Assembly (NCBI GenBank): GCA_033439795.1
Contig: JAUTDP010000004.1
Span: 372,001-436,000 of the forward strand
Source: Sordaria brevicollis
Taxonomy: Eukaryota > Ascomycota > Sordariomycetes > Sordariales > Sordariaceae
Reading direction: 5' to 3'
Length of the DNA stretch: 64,000 nucleotides
How positions within the stretch are numbered: the first letter of the stretch is position 1; every line of letters starts with the position of its first letter. A program made the position numbers and the translations under genes. Shown here one piece after another: positions 1 to 12,363 of the stretch. A model generated the notes under the pieces. It ran no database searches and was not told where the DNA came from. It worked only from the letters and a program-made list of their open reading frames with translations.

Positions 1-2734
1 GGCGCCGCTTTAATATTATAATTTAATATAGTAATAAATATTTAACGCGCAACGTCCTATATCCTATATATAATAAATTATATCGATACGTTTATTAATA
101 CAATTATACCCCTTATAAAGACTATTATAAAAATAATCCTAATATTTAACGATTTTCAATTACTAATAAATATATTAATAAGTATCCCTTCCGTATAATT
201 ATAATTAAATAAGTTCGCGCGGGGTGGAAATAAGTAATTAAAATTAGTAATCTTTATTATAAAGGATATTTATTTTCGTAATATTTTAATAATTATTTAT
301 TTCTTCGAAAGAAAATATTAATATTATACTTAGAATCGTAGAATTTTATCGAAAATTTTTTAAAGAGGAGGGAATTAATTATACGGTCGATATATACTAC
401 CGTTAAAAATTAATTTCCCGATATCCCCCTTACATATAAAAATTTTAATAATATATATATATAAATTAAAAGCGCTAATCGAAAAGGTTATTACAATATT
501 TAAAGCTTTATATAATTATTAGATTTAAATTGCAACGTTATATACGATTATAAAAATTAGTTTAATAATAAAGAAATTATACTTTTTAATATATTTTAAA
601 TATTAAATTCCTAATATAAAATATAATTACGTAACCTATTTATTTTCGCTATCGATATTATATATAAAATTAATAATTATTACCTCCTTATAATATAAAG
701 AGTAATTATTATATACAAAAAGATTTCTATACCTATATTTTAAATACTATTTAATAACGAAAAGAATAAGGGTTTTACTTACTTTATTAACTAAATCCGT
801 ACAGCTATAACAATTTTTAATATTCGATAACCTTTTATTATTATTATTAATAGGAATAATACGCTTATTAGCGCGCTTCGAATAGGGTTACCCGACGTAA
901 CCCTCTAATAGTACGTTTAATATATTAATTATAACATTATTAAAAATATTAAAAAATTCTAAAAGCGCCCCCCCGCCGAAGAAAATAATAAGAATAAGGA
1001 GGAGGATAATAGTCGTTTTACCAATCGCTCTATTTCGTTAGGAGATAAGGATTCGAATAATAATAATAAGGATAATATTAGCAACGATAAAATTAATTAG
1101 CTAAATAATAATAATAAGGAGGGGGAATTTAACGAAAGCGATTTAATATTCGATAAAGATAACGAAATTAATTATTAATACCTTATTCGTTTATATAAGA
1201 GGGTTTATATTATTACGAAAATTAAAGCTAACCTCCCTACTATCCTTCGTAAAGTCGCTAATATACGGTCTACGCTATTTTTTATATAGTAATATATAAT
1301 TTATTCCCTTAGTATTAATATTTTCGATAAAATATAAGTACGTTTTAAACGGTAATTTAAAGGACCCTAAAAAATTATTATTATTTACTTCGAAAAGGAA
1401 TTCCTCCTTATTAAAGAGGATTAGACTACTTATTATACTAATAAAAACTTTAATTATAATTAAATTATTATATTGCCTAACGAATTTAATAATTCATCTA
1501 TTAAATTATATAAACTCTCTAATTGTAATAATTTTATTAATATATTTAAAATTTCCTTTCAATATATTACTACTTATTATAATTAGTATAAAGAAAAATA
1601 TACTAAGTCCGCTTCGAAGGTATATATATTGTAGGTTAATTATAAATAATTAAGCTCTTCCCTATTAATAATTACTTTATAGGCGTTTAATTTACTAAAA
1701 TATAAATACTATAAAATATTATTAATATTAATAGGTAAAAGAAGGGGGATTTTATATTAAAGTAAGTTATTACCCTTATATTCTAATCGGTTTAAGAAAT
1801 AATATAGTTTATTTTACGCGTATAAAATAGAAATACGTTTATAAGTAAATGAAATTACGCTTATCGATAAAGATACGTACTACCCCTTCTAATTTTTATA
1901 TTAATTTCGAATAAATTGTATAATTTATTTCTCCCGATAAAATCCTATATTAACTCCTTATATAAAATGCAGTCGATATTTACCTCCAAATTTAATTTAC
2001 GGTTAAAAGTATATTTAAAGGTCGCTTACATAATATTAATAAACTTTTTAATTATAAACCGATTATAATATAACCTCCTTAAAATACTCCTTTAACTATT
2101 TAAATTGGCTAAAATACTCCCTAAACCATTTAAATTACTTAAATTACCTAAATTACTTAAACTATTTAAAATAATTAACGTAATTAGCGTAGCTAGCGTA
2201 CCTTTTAAAGTATTTCTTATTATTCCCTTTAAAATAGGTCTAAAGAACCTCCCTAATATAATTGAATTACTAAAACTACTATACGTATTCGTACTTAATA
2301 AACCTAAACTATTTAAAGTAGTTAATTTAATTAACCTAATTAGCTTAATTAGGTTTAATTACGTATTAAACCGCTTAATCCCCGCGGCAAATCGAAAAAT
2401 ACGGTTCCTATTCTAATATTTACTCGCTACTACTATTCCTAATAGGAGTTTATTAATCCTAATCTCGAAATTTTAAATATTAAGGATATTATAATAAATA
2501 TTATTATAAAGTAATCGGGTAAAAGGAACGGGAAGTAAGCGAAGTAAAAGAAGAGGAAGGAAGAAGGGGGGGAGGAGGATAATAATAATATATAGAATAT
2601 TATTTTTATATATATCGGCCTAATATAAAACCCCTTTACTTCTACCTAACCGCGAATTAAGACCGAATCCTTTAATCTACTTTTAAACCTACTTAACCTA
2701 GTTCGACCACCCTCTCCCTCCCTAATTCGATTAC
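1..2734. other. RIP-degraded AT-rich repeat DNA, no intact gene
   Basis: No credible gene is present. CpA and TpG are almost absent while TpA and CpG persist, as expected of RIP. Short open stretches exist only because AT-rich frames drift. The frame at 2,105-2,416 is a low-complexity run rich in Leu, Lys and Ile produced by an imperfect 9-bp repeat (forms of ttaaattac/cttaaacta, about 2,105-2,190), not a recognisable protein. The sequence is probably an older transposon into which the element at 2,735 inserted, but I could not recognise its class. Confidence 0.7.
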
Positions 2735-3029
2735 TGTCACAGGCTTGGCCTAGTGACTGTACGTAATTTGGTCACGTGCCTGTGCCAAGGTTGTAATTAC
2801 TACTGAGATAATTATAACCTTGCCTAGCTGGCCCGCCGCCGCAATCGTACAACGATACGGTCGCGGTCCCGGTTACATAACTACGCGCGCCCTACGTACG
2901 TATAGTCTATACGCCGTACCCTTATAAAGGCAGCCACCCGCGTATAACTTCGCTCCCTTTCCTCTTTTCCTTCCTTATATAATATTATATATTTTATTCT
3001 ATTTACCTTAGTCGTATTTATCCGTAATA
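2735..3029 (+). repeat. 5' LTR of the 2.7-10.1 kb gypsy element
   Basis: The LTR begins tgtcac and ends gtaata, the RIP-altered form of the terminal inverted repeat TGTCAC/GTGACA. It is the same length as the right LTR (295 bp) and alignable throughout. Its outer left part keeps CA/TG dinucleotides, while the inner part has G-to-A changes relative to the right copy. A tataaagg stretch followed by a CT-rich run near 2,930-2,975 is a plausible promoter core. Confidence 0.92.
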
Positions 3030-3459
3030 GTATATTATACCTTACTATTACGTTTATAACGTATAATTTTCGATTATTTAAGCGTACTAGGATCGCTTTA
3101 TTCGTAAATTATTAAACTTAATATTCTCTTTTTTTTCTAATAATTAAGGCAATCTCTTTCGTCGCAATAGCTTCGACTATTAATTATTATTAAAATTGCG
3201 TCCTTTTATTTAAGGAATAAAGGTGGCCTTTTTTTTATTTAGCGGATAAAAATAAGCGTTACGCCTCTTTTTCTCTCTCTATTCTCGAAATCGTTTCGTA
3301 AATTATAAATTTTCTCTCCGCTCGTTAATATTTAATATAAGTAATAATAGCGATCCTACGTACTTTTTAAGAAGCAACGACAAACTCCCTACGACCTTTT
3401 GCTCTTTAAATATTAACGAACTATTTACGGTAGACGATTTATTTATTTACAATATTAAT

Positions 3460-4900
3460 ATTTATATTATTGCTTTACGCGAATTTCCTATCTTCTAAAG
3501 TATTAATAATTTTATCGCCGCCGTTAAGGAGGACGAAAATAAAGAAGCGGTCCCCGAAAATTATTTATCCGGTATTAATATTATCGCCGGATACCCCACT
3601 TTCCGTTCGATTATCGTACCCATCGCCCGTATTTATATTAAAATTCTATTTATCGTTAAAAATTACTACGAAGAGGTATTTACTAACCGTTATATTATTA
3701 ATAATATTTAAAATACGTTCAATAACGTAAACTTCAAATATTATTAGTTTATTACTAAATACTAATCCTTTAAGGCTAATAAACTTACCGCCAATAAATA
3801 TAACAATACCCTTTACGATATTATTTCGAAATTAACGACTTAGCCTAATACGAATATTACGGGCGAGATTATTAATATTAATATTATATCCGGCTACCGT
3901 TAAACTATTAACAACCTTCTTATTTTTATAGGAGAGGAGTTTAGCGGCGCTATTACCTATTACGAAATCTTCGCCGCTTAGCGTTTCCGCATTTAATCCT
4001 AATAGAAAGTCGATACCCTCTTTTACCCCAATAAAGGTACTAAAATTATTAAAACGGCTATACTTTTAAGCCCTAAAATCTTATTTAGTATTTATAAAGA
4101 GCTTTAAACTATTTAGAACGATAAACCCGAGGATATTTAGCGTTAAAAAATTAAAAAGGAATTTATAAATTATTTGGTTAAACGTTTTAAAAATATTAAT
4201 TTAATTAACGACGCTAACCGCTATTTCGAGGAATACTATATAAAAAACCGCCCTTTTACCGAATTTAAATAAAAATTTACTAATTTTTATAATTTAATCG
4301 GTTATAACAACGCTATAAAGGTTTACTACTTTCGTAATAAAATTAATAAACGTTTTCGCGACGGTTTTACCTATTGTAACCCCCCGGCCGCCGACGATTT
4401 CTACGTTTAACTCGATTTGTACCGTATTATTACTACTAATTTCGAAGATACCGATTACTATTAGAAGATGGTTAACCGCGCCCTTAATTTATCTACTACT
4501 AGTACCGCCCCCGCCGCTAACTTTAATTCCGCCCTTCGTACTAATCCCAATAACGTTCCCATTAATTAGGGTAGTAATAAAATAGATTTAAACGCTATTA
4601 ATTTAGCCGTATTTATTTATAAGGATATTTTTAATTAACGTATACGTAAAGGCCTTTACCGCCATTATAATTAGAAAGGTTATATTAATTATAATTATAT
4701 TAATTCGATAAATTACAGCGATAAGGGCCGTTAAAATAGTAAGGGTAAAGATAATAAGAAGAAGAAGAAGCGTAATTAGGGCTAGCAAATTAAAGTCCGC
4801 GCCGTTAACGCCGCTCCGGCCGCCCTTACTACCTCCGCCGCTCCGGCCGTTGAAAGTAAGGAATATTATAACATTCTAGAAAATAAGTAACCTCTATACC
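3460..4900 (+). pseudogene. RIP-broken gag with zinc knuckle
   Basis: The gag region of the chromovirus would encode the structural protein that packages the element's RNA. All frames contain stops. In the frame starting at 4,645, the codons at 4,657-4,698 keep the spacing CX2CX4HX4C, with tyrosine codons standing where C-to-T or G-to-A changes would have destroyed Cys and His. Upstream, a long charged region fits a gag capsid but has no sharp motif. It lies just after the 5' LTR and before protease, as expected. The exact start cannot be fixed. Confidence 0.7.
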
Positions 4901-5049
4901 TAATCGCGTATAAAGGCCTTAATAGTTATTACAATTCCTAATTAAAAAAAATAAAGTTTTAAATTCCCTAAAATTAGAGGGTTTAGAGGAAATACGGATT
5001 TAATCTTTAAATAATTTTATTACCCTAAATTTAATATTCTTTTCTTCCT

Positions 5050-8000
5050 ACGTAATAACCGGCTCGCGTAAAAATTATTATATTATTTTCGTTAATAGTA
5101 AATATTCCGTATTCGCTTTTATCGACCGTTTTTTTATAATAAAAAATAACCTTCCGCGTTTTAAGCTTTAACGCTTAAAGAAGCTAGTTTTGGCCGATAA
5201 TATAATTAAAGGCATTATTTTTGAGGGGGTAAAGGCTAGGCTCCGTATCGGATTTTACAATAAAATCGTTACTTTCTTAATATACGATATCTCCTTTAAA
5301 TACCCCGTAATCTTAGGCTTCCTATAGATATAGTTCTATAAATCCGAGATTAATTACGATACGTATAACGTATAATTTAAATATTACCGTAATCGTTACC
5401 TTACCGTAAATTTACTTAATAAATTAACTATAATATTACGTACTATTTTTAATAACGTTATAATCGCCGCTATTAGGGCTTCCCCCAAATTTACTTCAAT
5501 AATAACCCCCCTTTAAAAGAATACGCCGGCTCCCAAGGCTACTTCCCTAACTACAATACAAGAACTAACCCCGATAACTATACTTATAGCCACTTTTAAA
5601 ACGAAGTCCGCTCCCTAAACAAAGAAACTTACTCCTTAGAAGAAGCCTACTCCTTAGATTAACCCCGCTCCTACTTACGATTTACCCGCTCCCAAACCTT
5701 CCCAACCTCCCGCTCACCGTAATACCGCCCTACTTAAGGCCTTAATTACTAATCGGGCTGGTATTAAGGTCTAAAACATTTTAAAAATAGCCGTTCTCCT
5801 CGTTAAAACTAAGAGCCCTACAATTTACGAGCCCTATATTAAATTAAATAGTCGGTGTATATTAGCCGGTATATATTACGAATACAGTCCCCGTTCGTTT
5901 AAAAAGATAAATAATCTATTAAATTTAAAGGATATTAAGGAATTTAACGCCGCTACGTTTAATTTCTTATACGAAAAGGACAATTTACAATTTATAATTA
6001 CAATATATACGGAATTCGAACGCTTAACCGCTATCTACGAATTTAGCGAAATTACCCTAACCAAAGAGATTATTAACGATATTTAAAATAGGGAGGGTAA
6101 AAAATATAAAGATACGTTACTAAAGAACCTTTATAATTTTATTAAAGTTATAGCGGGTAACGGCTCCGAAAATAATATTAAGGCCGCGGTTTTAGTAAAA
6201 TTATTAAATTTAACGGGTAATTTTAATTAGGATACTCCTATATATAAAGAAATTATTTATTAGGTTACGGTAATTAAAATCGTTAAATAAATTAATTTTA
6301 ATAAGATTACGGAAGAAGATACGAAGAAATTTTTTAAAAAGAGCCAACGGCCAATATTATTAAAAGAGGAGGTTATAGCTAAAGTCCCCGAGCGGTATTA
6401 TAAGAATATTTTAACTTTTTTACCTTAATTGGCGGAGGAGGTTTTACTTTATCGTACCTATAATTATAAAATTAAATTATTACTAAGCGTTAAGCCGCCT
6501 AACGTTCGCGTTCGCCCGACGTCCCCTATCGAAACTTTAATTATTAAATAGTAAGTTAATGATAATTTTCGCAAAAATTTTATCCGCTCCTTATAATTAA
6601 CCGCAATTATCCCTATCCTTTTAATTAAAAAACCGGGCAGCGGAATCCGAATTTACGTAAATTATAAAAGTATTAATAATATTACCTTAAAATCCCGTTA
6701 CCTACTCTTATTAATTAAAAAGACTTTGGATTCGATTTATAAAGTAAAGATTTTTACTAAATTAAATATTATTACCGTATTCAATCGGATACGGGTTAAA
6801 GAAGGCTACGAATAACTAACCGCGTTTATTATTCGCTTCAATTTATTCGAATCTTTAATTTGTCCGTTTAGCCTTCAAAGCGCGCTTAGCACGTTTCAAA
6901 ACTATATTAACAATATCCTATACGATATCTTCGACGTCTACGCAACCGCGTATCTTAATAATATCCTAATTTACTCCGATAACAAAGAGGAATACGAATA
7001 GTATATTAATAAAGTTTTGGAACGAATAATTAAAGTAGGATTATAAATCAATATCGATAAGTACGAATTTTATATAATACGTACGAAGTATCTAGGTTTA
7101 ATCATTACGCCCGGTAGCATCGAAATAAATCCTAAGAAGGTCGCCGCCATTATAATATAGTAAGCTCCTAATTCTAAACGTTCGCTATAGCACTTCCTAA
7201 ATTTCGCCAATTTTTACCGACGTTTTATAAAATATTTCTCAATTATAATAGGACCACTTTACGAATTAATTAAGAAAATGGCACTTATAAATTAGAAATA
7301 GATAAAGTGGTACTAAGATTCTTTTAAAGTATTAAAGAGAGCCTTTATAAACGGACTAATTTTACGTATTTATAATTAATTTAAATTAATTATTATAAAA
7401 ACGGATATTTCAAATTGGGTTTATAGAAGAATTTTATCGTAATATAATAATAATAGTATTTTATAACCGGTCGCCTATTTTAATTAGAGATATTCCGCCG
7501 CCGAATATAATTATAATATTTATAATAAAAAATTGCTAGCTATTATTAAGGTATTGGAGGAGTAGAAACCGGAGTTTGAAGGAGCGCAATAGCCGTTTGA
7601 AATCCTTATAGATTATCGGAATTTAAAAATATTTATAATTAATAAGCAATTAACGCCCTATTATATAAGGTGGTCCTAATTTTTATTTCATTTTAATTTT
7701 ATAATTAAATATTAACCAAATTCCTTTTAAATTCGCCCCGACGCCCTTAGCCGCAAGCCGGAAAATATCCTTAAGAATATAAATAACGAGCGGTTATTAA
7801 TACGCAATAAAGTCCTACTAAATAAGAACCTTTTCGTTAATAGCGCTTTTATTTTAGAGCTAGAGGACGAATCGGATATAGGAAACTTCGTCGATTATAA
7901 GTATAAAGCTCTAAGAGAAATAGAATTAAAAGAATTGATAGGAATTAAATATTTATACAAATTGGATATTTTAAACGAAAAATTAATAAACGATTTAGTA

Positions 8001-9300
8001 ATAGAATTTTATAAGAAATTTACCTTCTTATAAAACGTTTTAGCCTACCTATCGGACTTTAACCGTTACGTATAATTAAAGGAGGTATATAAATAGATAG
8101 TAAAAACTTTATTCGCAGAATACCGTACTATTTAAGGACGTACCTATTTTAAGAATATTATTATTATAAACCTTAACGATTCCGCTCTTTATTTATAATT
8201 CCTTCAATATATCTACGATTCGCTATCAATAGGGTATTTAGGTAGAGAAAAGACCTTCTACTTATTATTATAGTTTTACTTCTAGCCAGGGATATACTAA
8301 TCCGTTAGAACGTATTACAAAGCGTACTTTCAATGCATAAAAACAAAGCCTTTACAATACTCCCTTTATAGTCTACTAAAGCTATTGGCCGTTCCTTTCG
8401 CACTATAGAAGGATATTTCCGTTAACTATATCACCCTATTAACGCCCTATTTTCGGAAGGGATAGGAATTTAAATACGTTATAATAATTATCGATCGGTT
8501 AATTAAAATACATTACTTTATCCCTTATAAAACTTTAACGGCGGAAGAGCTAATAGAACGTTTTATCGATAGAATTTATAACCTTTACGGCGTACCCGAT
8601 ATTATTATCTCCAACCGCAATATATAATTTATTTCAACGTTTTAAAGGACCCTATCCTTAAAATTAGAAGTAAATTTAAAGCCTTCGTCCACTTTCCACC
8701 TATTTATTAATAATTAAATTAAACGTATTAACGCTAAAATAGAACGTTATTTAAGGATTTATATTAATTGGGCCTAAAACGATTAGGTCGATTAATTACT
8801 AATCGCGGAATTTATAGGAAATAATACCGCCTTTAAAACTACAGGAATATCCTCTTTCTTTACCAATTATAATTTTAACCCGTATATAAGCATCGAACCG
8901 GCTACCCTTTACCTTCCCGAATTATTAAAAGCTTAAGAGGCCGAATTCTTTAAAATTTATAAAATAGCGGAATAATTTAAAACTATCTTCGATTTTATAA
9001 TAATTAAAGTAAAGTAAATATAATAACGTTACGAAGATAACGCTAATATTAGGAAATTAAACGCCCCGATTTATAAGCCGGGCGATATAATCCTTTTCGA
9101 TACTTAAAATTTCGAAACCGGCCGCCCACACGCTAAATTTACTCCGCTTTTCGAAGGTCTTTTCCCGATTATTAAAGCTAATACCCACTCCATCACCTTT
9201 AAATTACTAATTAATATAAAGTACAAGCGGACTTTCAACGTAAATAAGGTAAAACTTTAATTATTAGCGGGGTTACTAAGTTAAATATAATAATAGTAGG
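5050..9300 (+). pseudogene. RIP-broken pol (protease, RT, RNase H, integrase)
   Basis: Domains are recognisable by translating through stops. A protease-like VNSKYS (originally DSG type) lies near 5,090. Reverse transcriptase spans about 6,600-7,290: it starts PILLIKKPGSGIRIYVNY, its catalytic box reads YLNN at 6,951-6,962 where YLDD is expected, and it ends with YLGLI. RNase H is at about 7,385-7,660 (TDxSNW, then VAYFN and SAAEYNY). The integrase core is at about 8,408-9,010 (IIDRLIKIHYFIPY, then GVPDIIISNR), followed by a GPY/F-like tail (PIYKPGDIILF, PLFEGLFPI) to about 9,260. In the RT active site both Asp codons appear as Asn codons, consistent with RIP. No frame is open across any domain. 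Confidence 0.88.
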
Positions 9301-9309
9301 ATATCCGCG

Positions 9310-9656
9310 CCAATATAGAGAAGATTATACACCGAACGGATAACGGCGAGGATTCTTTCGAGTAGGATTTCGTAAAAATCGATAGATATAAGAAAGAGAA
9401 GGGCTATTAAATATATTACGTTATTTAGGCTCCCCTTTACAAATTTGATTGGTAGCCGCGTACTAACGTGGCGATATACCTAGAAAAGGTTAAAAAGTTT
9501 TACGAAAAATATCCCGACGCCCTAATACTATTAGACTGGACCAAGGCCGAGAGGAAGAGGCTTAGGGAAGAGGTACGGAAATTGAAAGAATTAGAAATAC
9601 CGTCGGAAGAGGGGGATTCGCCGGCGGAAAATACGGAAGCTCTAGCCGAAGAATAA
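9310..9656 (+). pseudogene. Chromodomain and C-terminal tail of the gypsy polyprotein
   Basis: After integrase, the frame reads a chromodomain-like segment (KIDRYKKEKGY, then a W/P core and a segment ending EKVKKFYEKYP) interrupted by stops. The last 62 codons (9,468-9,656) remain open and encode a charged helix with the repeated pattern RLREEVRKLKELE. This open piece is the tail of the dead polyprotein, not a gene. Chromodomains in this position bind methylated histone tails and guide integration; here the aromatic-cage codons are partly lost. Confidence 0.72.
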
Positions 9657-9798
9657 AAGGAAGTGAGGAGGAGGTCGCTACGGTTAAGGGCCGCCGTAGC
9701 TATAAATACTTTTCGAAATATAGCGATACGTTTAATAGGGATTTTTATTATTTTATATAATAATAGTTAGCTATACAGCTTCTTTTAGTTGGGGGTAA

Positions 9799-10093
9799 TA
9801 TTATAGGCTTAGCTTAGTAATTATACGTAATTTAGTTACGTATTTGTGCTAAGGTTGTAATTATTATTGAAATAATTATAACTTTGCCTAGCTGGCCCGC
9901 TGCCGCGGTCGTATAGCGATACGGTCGCGGTCCCGGTTATATGACTACGCGCGCCCTGCGCGCGTATGGTCTGTGCGCCGTGCCCTTATAAGGGCAGCTA
10001 CCCGTGTATAGCTTCGCTCCCTTTCCTCTTTTCCTTCCTCGTGTAATATTATATATCCTATTCTACCTACCTTGGTCGTGTTTACCCGTGATA
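9799..10093 (+). repeat. 3' LTR of the gypsy element
   Basis: This LTR is 295 bp long. It starts tattat (altered TGTCAC) and ends gtgata (altered GTGACA). The inner left half carries heavy C-to-T and G-to-A change relative to the 5' LTR, while the outer right half is better preserved, for example the GC-rich run near 9,945-9,985. It is followed directly by the target duplication attac. Confidence 0.92.
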
Positions 10094-10098
10094 ATTAC

Positions 10099-10955
10099 CC
10101 TTTCCCTCCCCAATTCGATTACCTTCGCTATCGTTTATCCCCCTTCCCGCGAACCCCTTCCTATTAATAAAATTCGAATCGGTAATATAATTCCAGCGTA
10201 ATTACCTCGGGTTTAACATTTCTTATTATATTATCGACGATTAATTTAATAAGAATAATTTCTACCTAAATATAAGGGAGGACGAATATAAATCTAAATT
10301 ATTTATAGAAGAAGAGTAATAAACCAAATTATAATTAGAAGAAGAAATTTACTAGCGGGTAATTAAGTAGGTATATAGGGACTTATTTACTAACGATTTT
10401 ATTTATAGCGAATTACTTTATAATATACTATTTAAAGAAAATAGCCGCTTAATATAGTAATATAAAACGCACTATAGGCCCTATAAATAGCCTATTATTA
10501 AATAAGAATTTAGCCCTCCTTTACTTTATATTATTAAGAGGAATATATTAAAGTTCCCTAACGGTAAAATTAATTACGTTACGGTAATTAATTGTAATTA
10601 GATAAACTATTATAATCGTTATAAAAGGAAGAGGTATAAAATTTTCGAATAGGATTTAAAGGGTATTATATAGGAGGAGAGGGATATATTAAAAGACGCG
10701 CTAAATAATAGGGATTTATAATAAATTTAGCTATATTTATTAAGAAATAAATTAAATCCTATCCTATTCAATAAGTAGAAATTTTGATATAAATAGATAA
10801 TAAATAGAAGAAAAGGTTTTTAAAATTTAAAACGGTATATACAGCGGGTAAGTGTGATTGTAGATATTATAATTCTATATTATAATATTATAGAATTATT
10901 ACGAATTTGTAGGGATGATAAATGATATAAGAAAACCCGATTTTACTATATAAAA
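10099..10955. other. RIP-degraded DNA between the retrotransposon and the gene island
   Basis: AT-rich sequence depleted in CA/TG with no recognisable domain. Near 10,097-10,122 it carries a second copy of the 26-bp sequence that precedes the 5' LTR. RIP-type composition ends abruptly at about 10,955, where ordinary fungal base composition begins. Confidence 0.65.
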
Positions 10956-10967
10956 TTGCCAAATTTA

Positions 10968-11440
10968 CATATCAGCTATCATTATGGGTCTTAGAGTGCA
11001 CGTAGAATTCCTTAGTGTGTGCGGAAGTTTTCTCATCCTGAACCTGGCTCTAGACTCTTGCAAATCGACCAGCACGCCCACCGTCGATCCTTCGCCGTAC
11101 GGTTTGGCATAATAATCCACAGAGTCCCCGTACGTCTCCGACTCGTCGTGTGCATCCCGCACCGCTTTCAGCAGCTGTCCGTCGAAGCCACAGCCAATGA
11201 ATCGCCCTTTGTCATTTTGCCCGTACGACGCTCTCGAACCGAGGCAGCCGAGCTCGCATTCGTCGACCGTGGGCGATTGCTCCGTTTGGAAGCCGATTTG
11301 GAGGTAACCCATTGGGGGTCTAAAAAGCCTGTAGTAGGGTGGCACGCGATGGGGTTTGGACGCGGTTAGCATATGTACATATATATTCTTTGCCAGGTGT
11401 TGGTGCTTGTGGGATTCATTCGCCTTGCACGAGGATTCTA
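10968..11440 (-). pseudogene. Remnant of a protein gene, possibly SPRY-like
   Basis: The minus strand is open for about 150 codons with a protein-like composition. The segment rich in Gly, Asp and Tyr contains SYGQNDKGRFIGCGFDGQL and, further on, YGEGSTVGVLVDL followed by RFRM. This order, a YGxxDKG-type strand then GxxVGVLVDLxxxxxRF, resembles the C-terminal half of a SPRY/concanavalin-like domain. No ATG in a good context opens it, and its upstream side runs into the inverted-repeat element at 11,473. It is most likely the 3' end of a truncated gene beside the RIP border. The family assignment is tentative. Confidence 0.4.
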
Positions 11441-11472
11441 GTATGGTGAGGAACAGTAACGGAAAGGGGAAG

Positions 11473-12101
11473 CCTACATACACCCACCCAAAACCTACAT
11501 ACACCCAGTTCTTGGCAAGGGTCCACCAAGCCAGCTATATGACACCTAACATTGAAAACCCCGTTTTTACCCGCTAAATTTTAGGATTCTAATGCATTGA
11601 AACATTGCACCAACCAACTTAGTGAATTTTTTTTCGAAAATTTCGGTCAAACTTAACACTATACACCAGGATCCCCCTATACTATACCCCCCTACACTGC
11701 ACCTCCCTACACTGCACCTCCCTATACTATACCTCCCTACGCTACACCTCCCTACATTACACCTCCCTACATTATACCTCCCTACACTACACCCCCTTAC
11801 GCTATACCTCCCTATACTAGTAGTAGAGAGTACGTAAGGTAGAGTAAAGTAGAGTAGGGAATCCAATTTACTATAGTTTGTGCTAAATACTATAAAATTA
11901 TTACGAGATTTATTTAATAGGGAGGGGAGAGTTGGTCAGAATGGCATAGTTGGTCAATTTGGTTGACCATGGTCGTGACCATACAAAACAGTTAGATTTA
12001 CCGCTAAAACAAGGAAATTTACATGACAGCTGTCACCTTGAAAAAACTGGGTGTGTGTAGGTTTTCTGGGTGTGTGTAGGTTTTGGGTGGGTGTATGTAG
12101 G
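11473..12101. mobile_element. 629-bp terminal-inverted-repeat element (MITE-like)
   Basis: Bases 11,473-11,508 and 12,066-12,101 are inverted copies of a 36-bp sequence with one mismatch; the right arm is preceded by an extra partial copy (12,047-12,065). The interior carries a 15-bp minisatellite, a perfect 12-bp palindrome (tgacagctgtca, near 12,024-12,035) and the small inverted repeats ttggtcaa/ttgacc around 11,950-11,985. No transposase is encoded, so it would be non-autonomous. I see no clear target duplication. The arms are themselves built from short repeats (gggtgtatgtaggtttt), so an origin by local inverted duplication is possible. Confidence 0.55.
11671..11820. repeat. 15-bp minisatellite, ten units
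   Basis: Ten consecutive units of consensus acctccctacactac fill 11,671-11,820 exactly. Units differ almost only by C/T or G/A transitions (for example cactgc, tactat, cgctac, cattat), consistent with RIP acting on a tandem array. Because 15 is a multiple of three, both strands look open (the minus strand gives a five-residue repeat with Val-Gly-Arg), but this is not evidence for a gene. Confidence 0.9.
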
Positions 12102-12363
12102 TTTCCTCAACGGAAACCTACCCGATTTCAGACCCCTGGATCGACAAGGTCATGACTTCCACCTCGAAATAAAAGAGCTCCGTCGAGCGTGGTATCGGGT
12201 GGTCGGCGCGTACTGCTGCTTCGAGGTAGTTGGCGCTGAGGTAAGGATGTCCAGATCTGGATGCTGCGTAGTGGGGAGCGAATGTGTTAGCACATTGTCA
12301 TTGGTGTTGTAACATCATTTAGGTTGACAGGATGTGAAGAAGAATTTGAAGGGATGGCGGTGC

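Larger units (their letters stand above)
2735..10093 (+). mobile_element. Complete but RIP-inactivated Ty3/gypsy chromovirus LTR retrotransposon
   Basis: This 7,359-bp element is bounded by two 295-bp direct LTRs (2,735-3,029 and 9,799-10,093) and a 5-bp target duplication attac (2,730-2,734 and 10,094-10,098). A purine-rich tract (gggggtaa, 9,791-9,798) precedes the right LTR. Between the LTRs, in order, frames broken by RIP stops still read as gag with a zinc knuckle, protease, reverse transcriptase, RNase H, integrase and a chromodomain. Integrase lying after RNase H places it in Ty3/gypsy, and the chromodomain makes it a chromovirus. In life it would copy its RNA to cDNA and integrate it, with the chromodomain steering to modified histones. 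Numerous stops in every domain make it non-autonomous. Structure is certain; the family name within chromoviruses is not. Confidence 0.93.

Noticed and set aside
11671..11820. CRISPR-like regular array
   Set aside because: Units are contiguous without spacers; it is a minisatellite in a eukaryotic genome.
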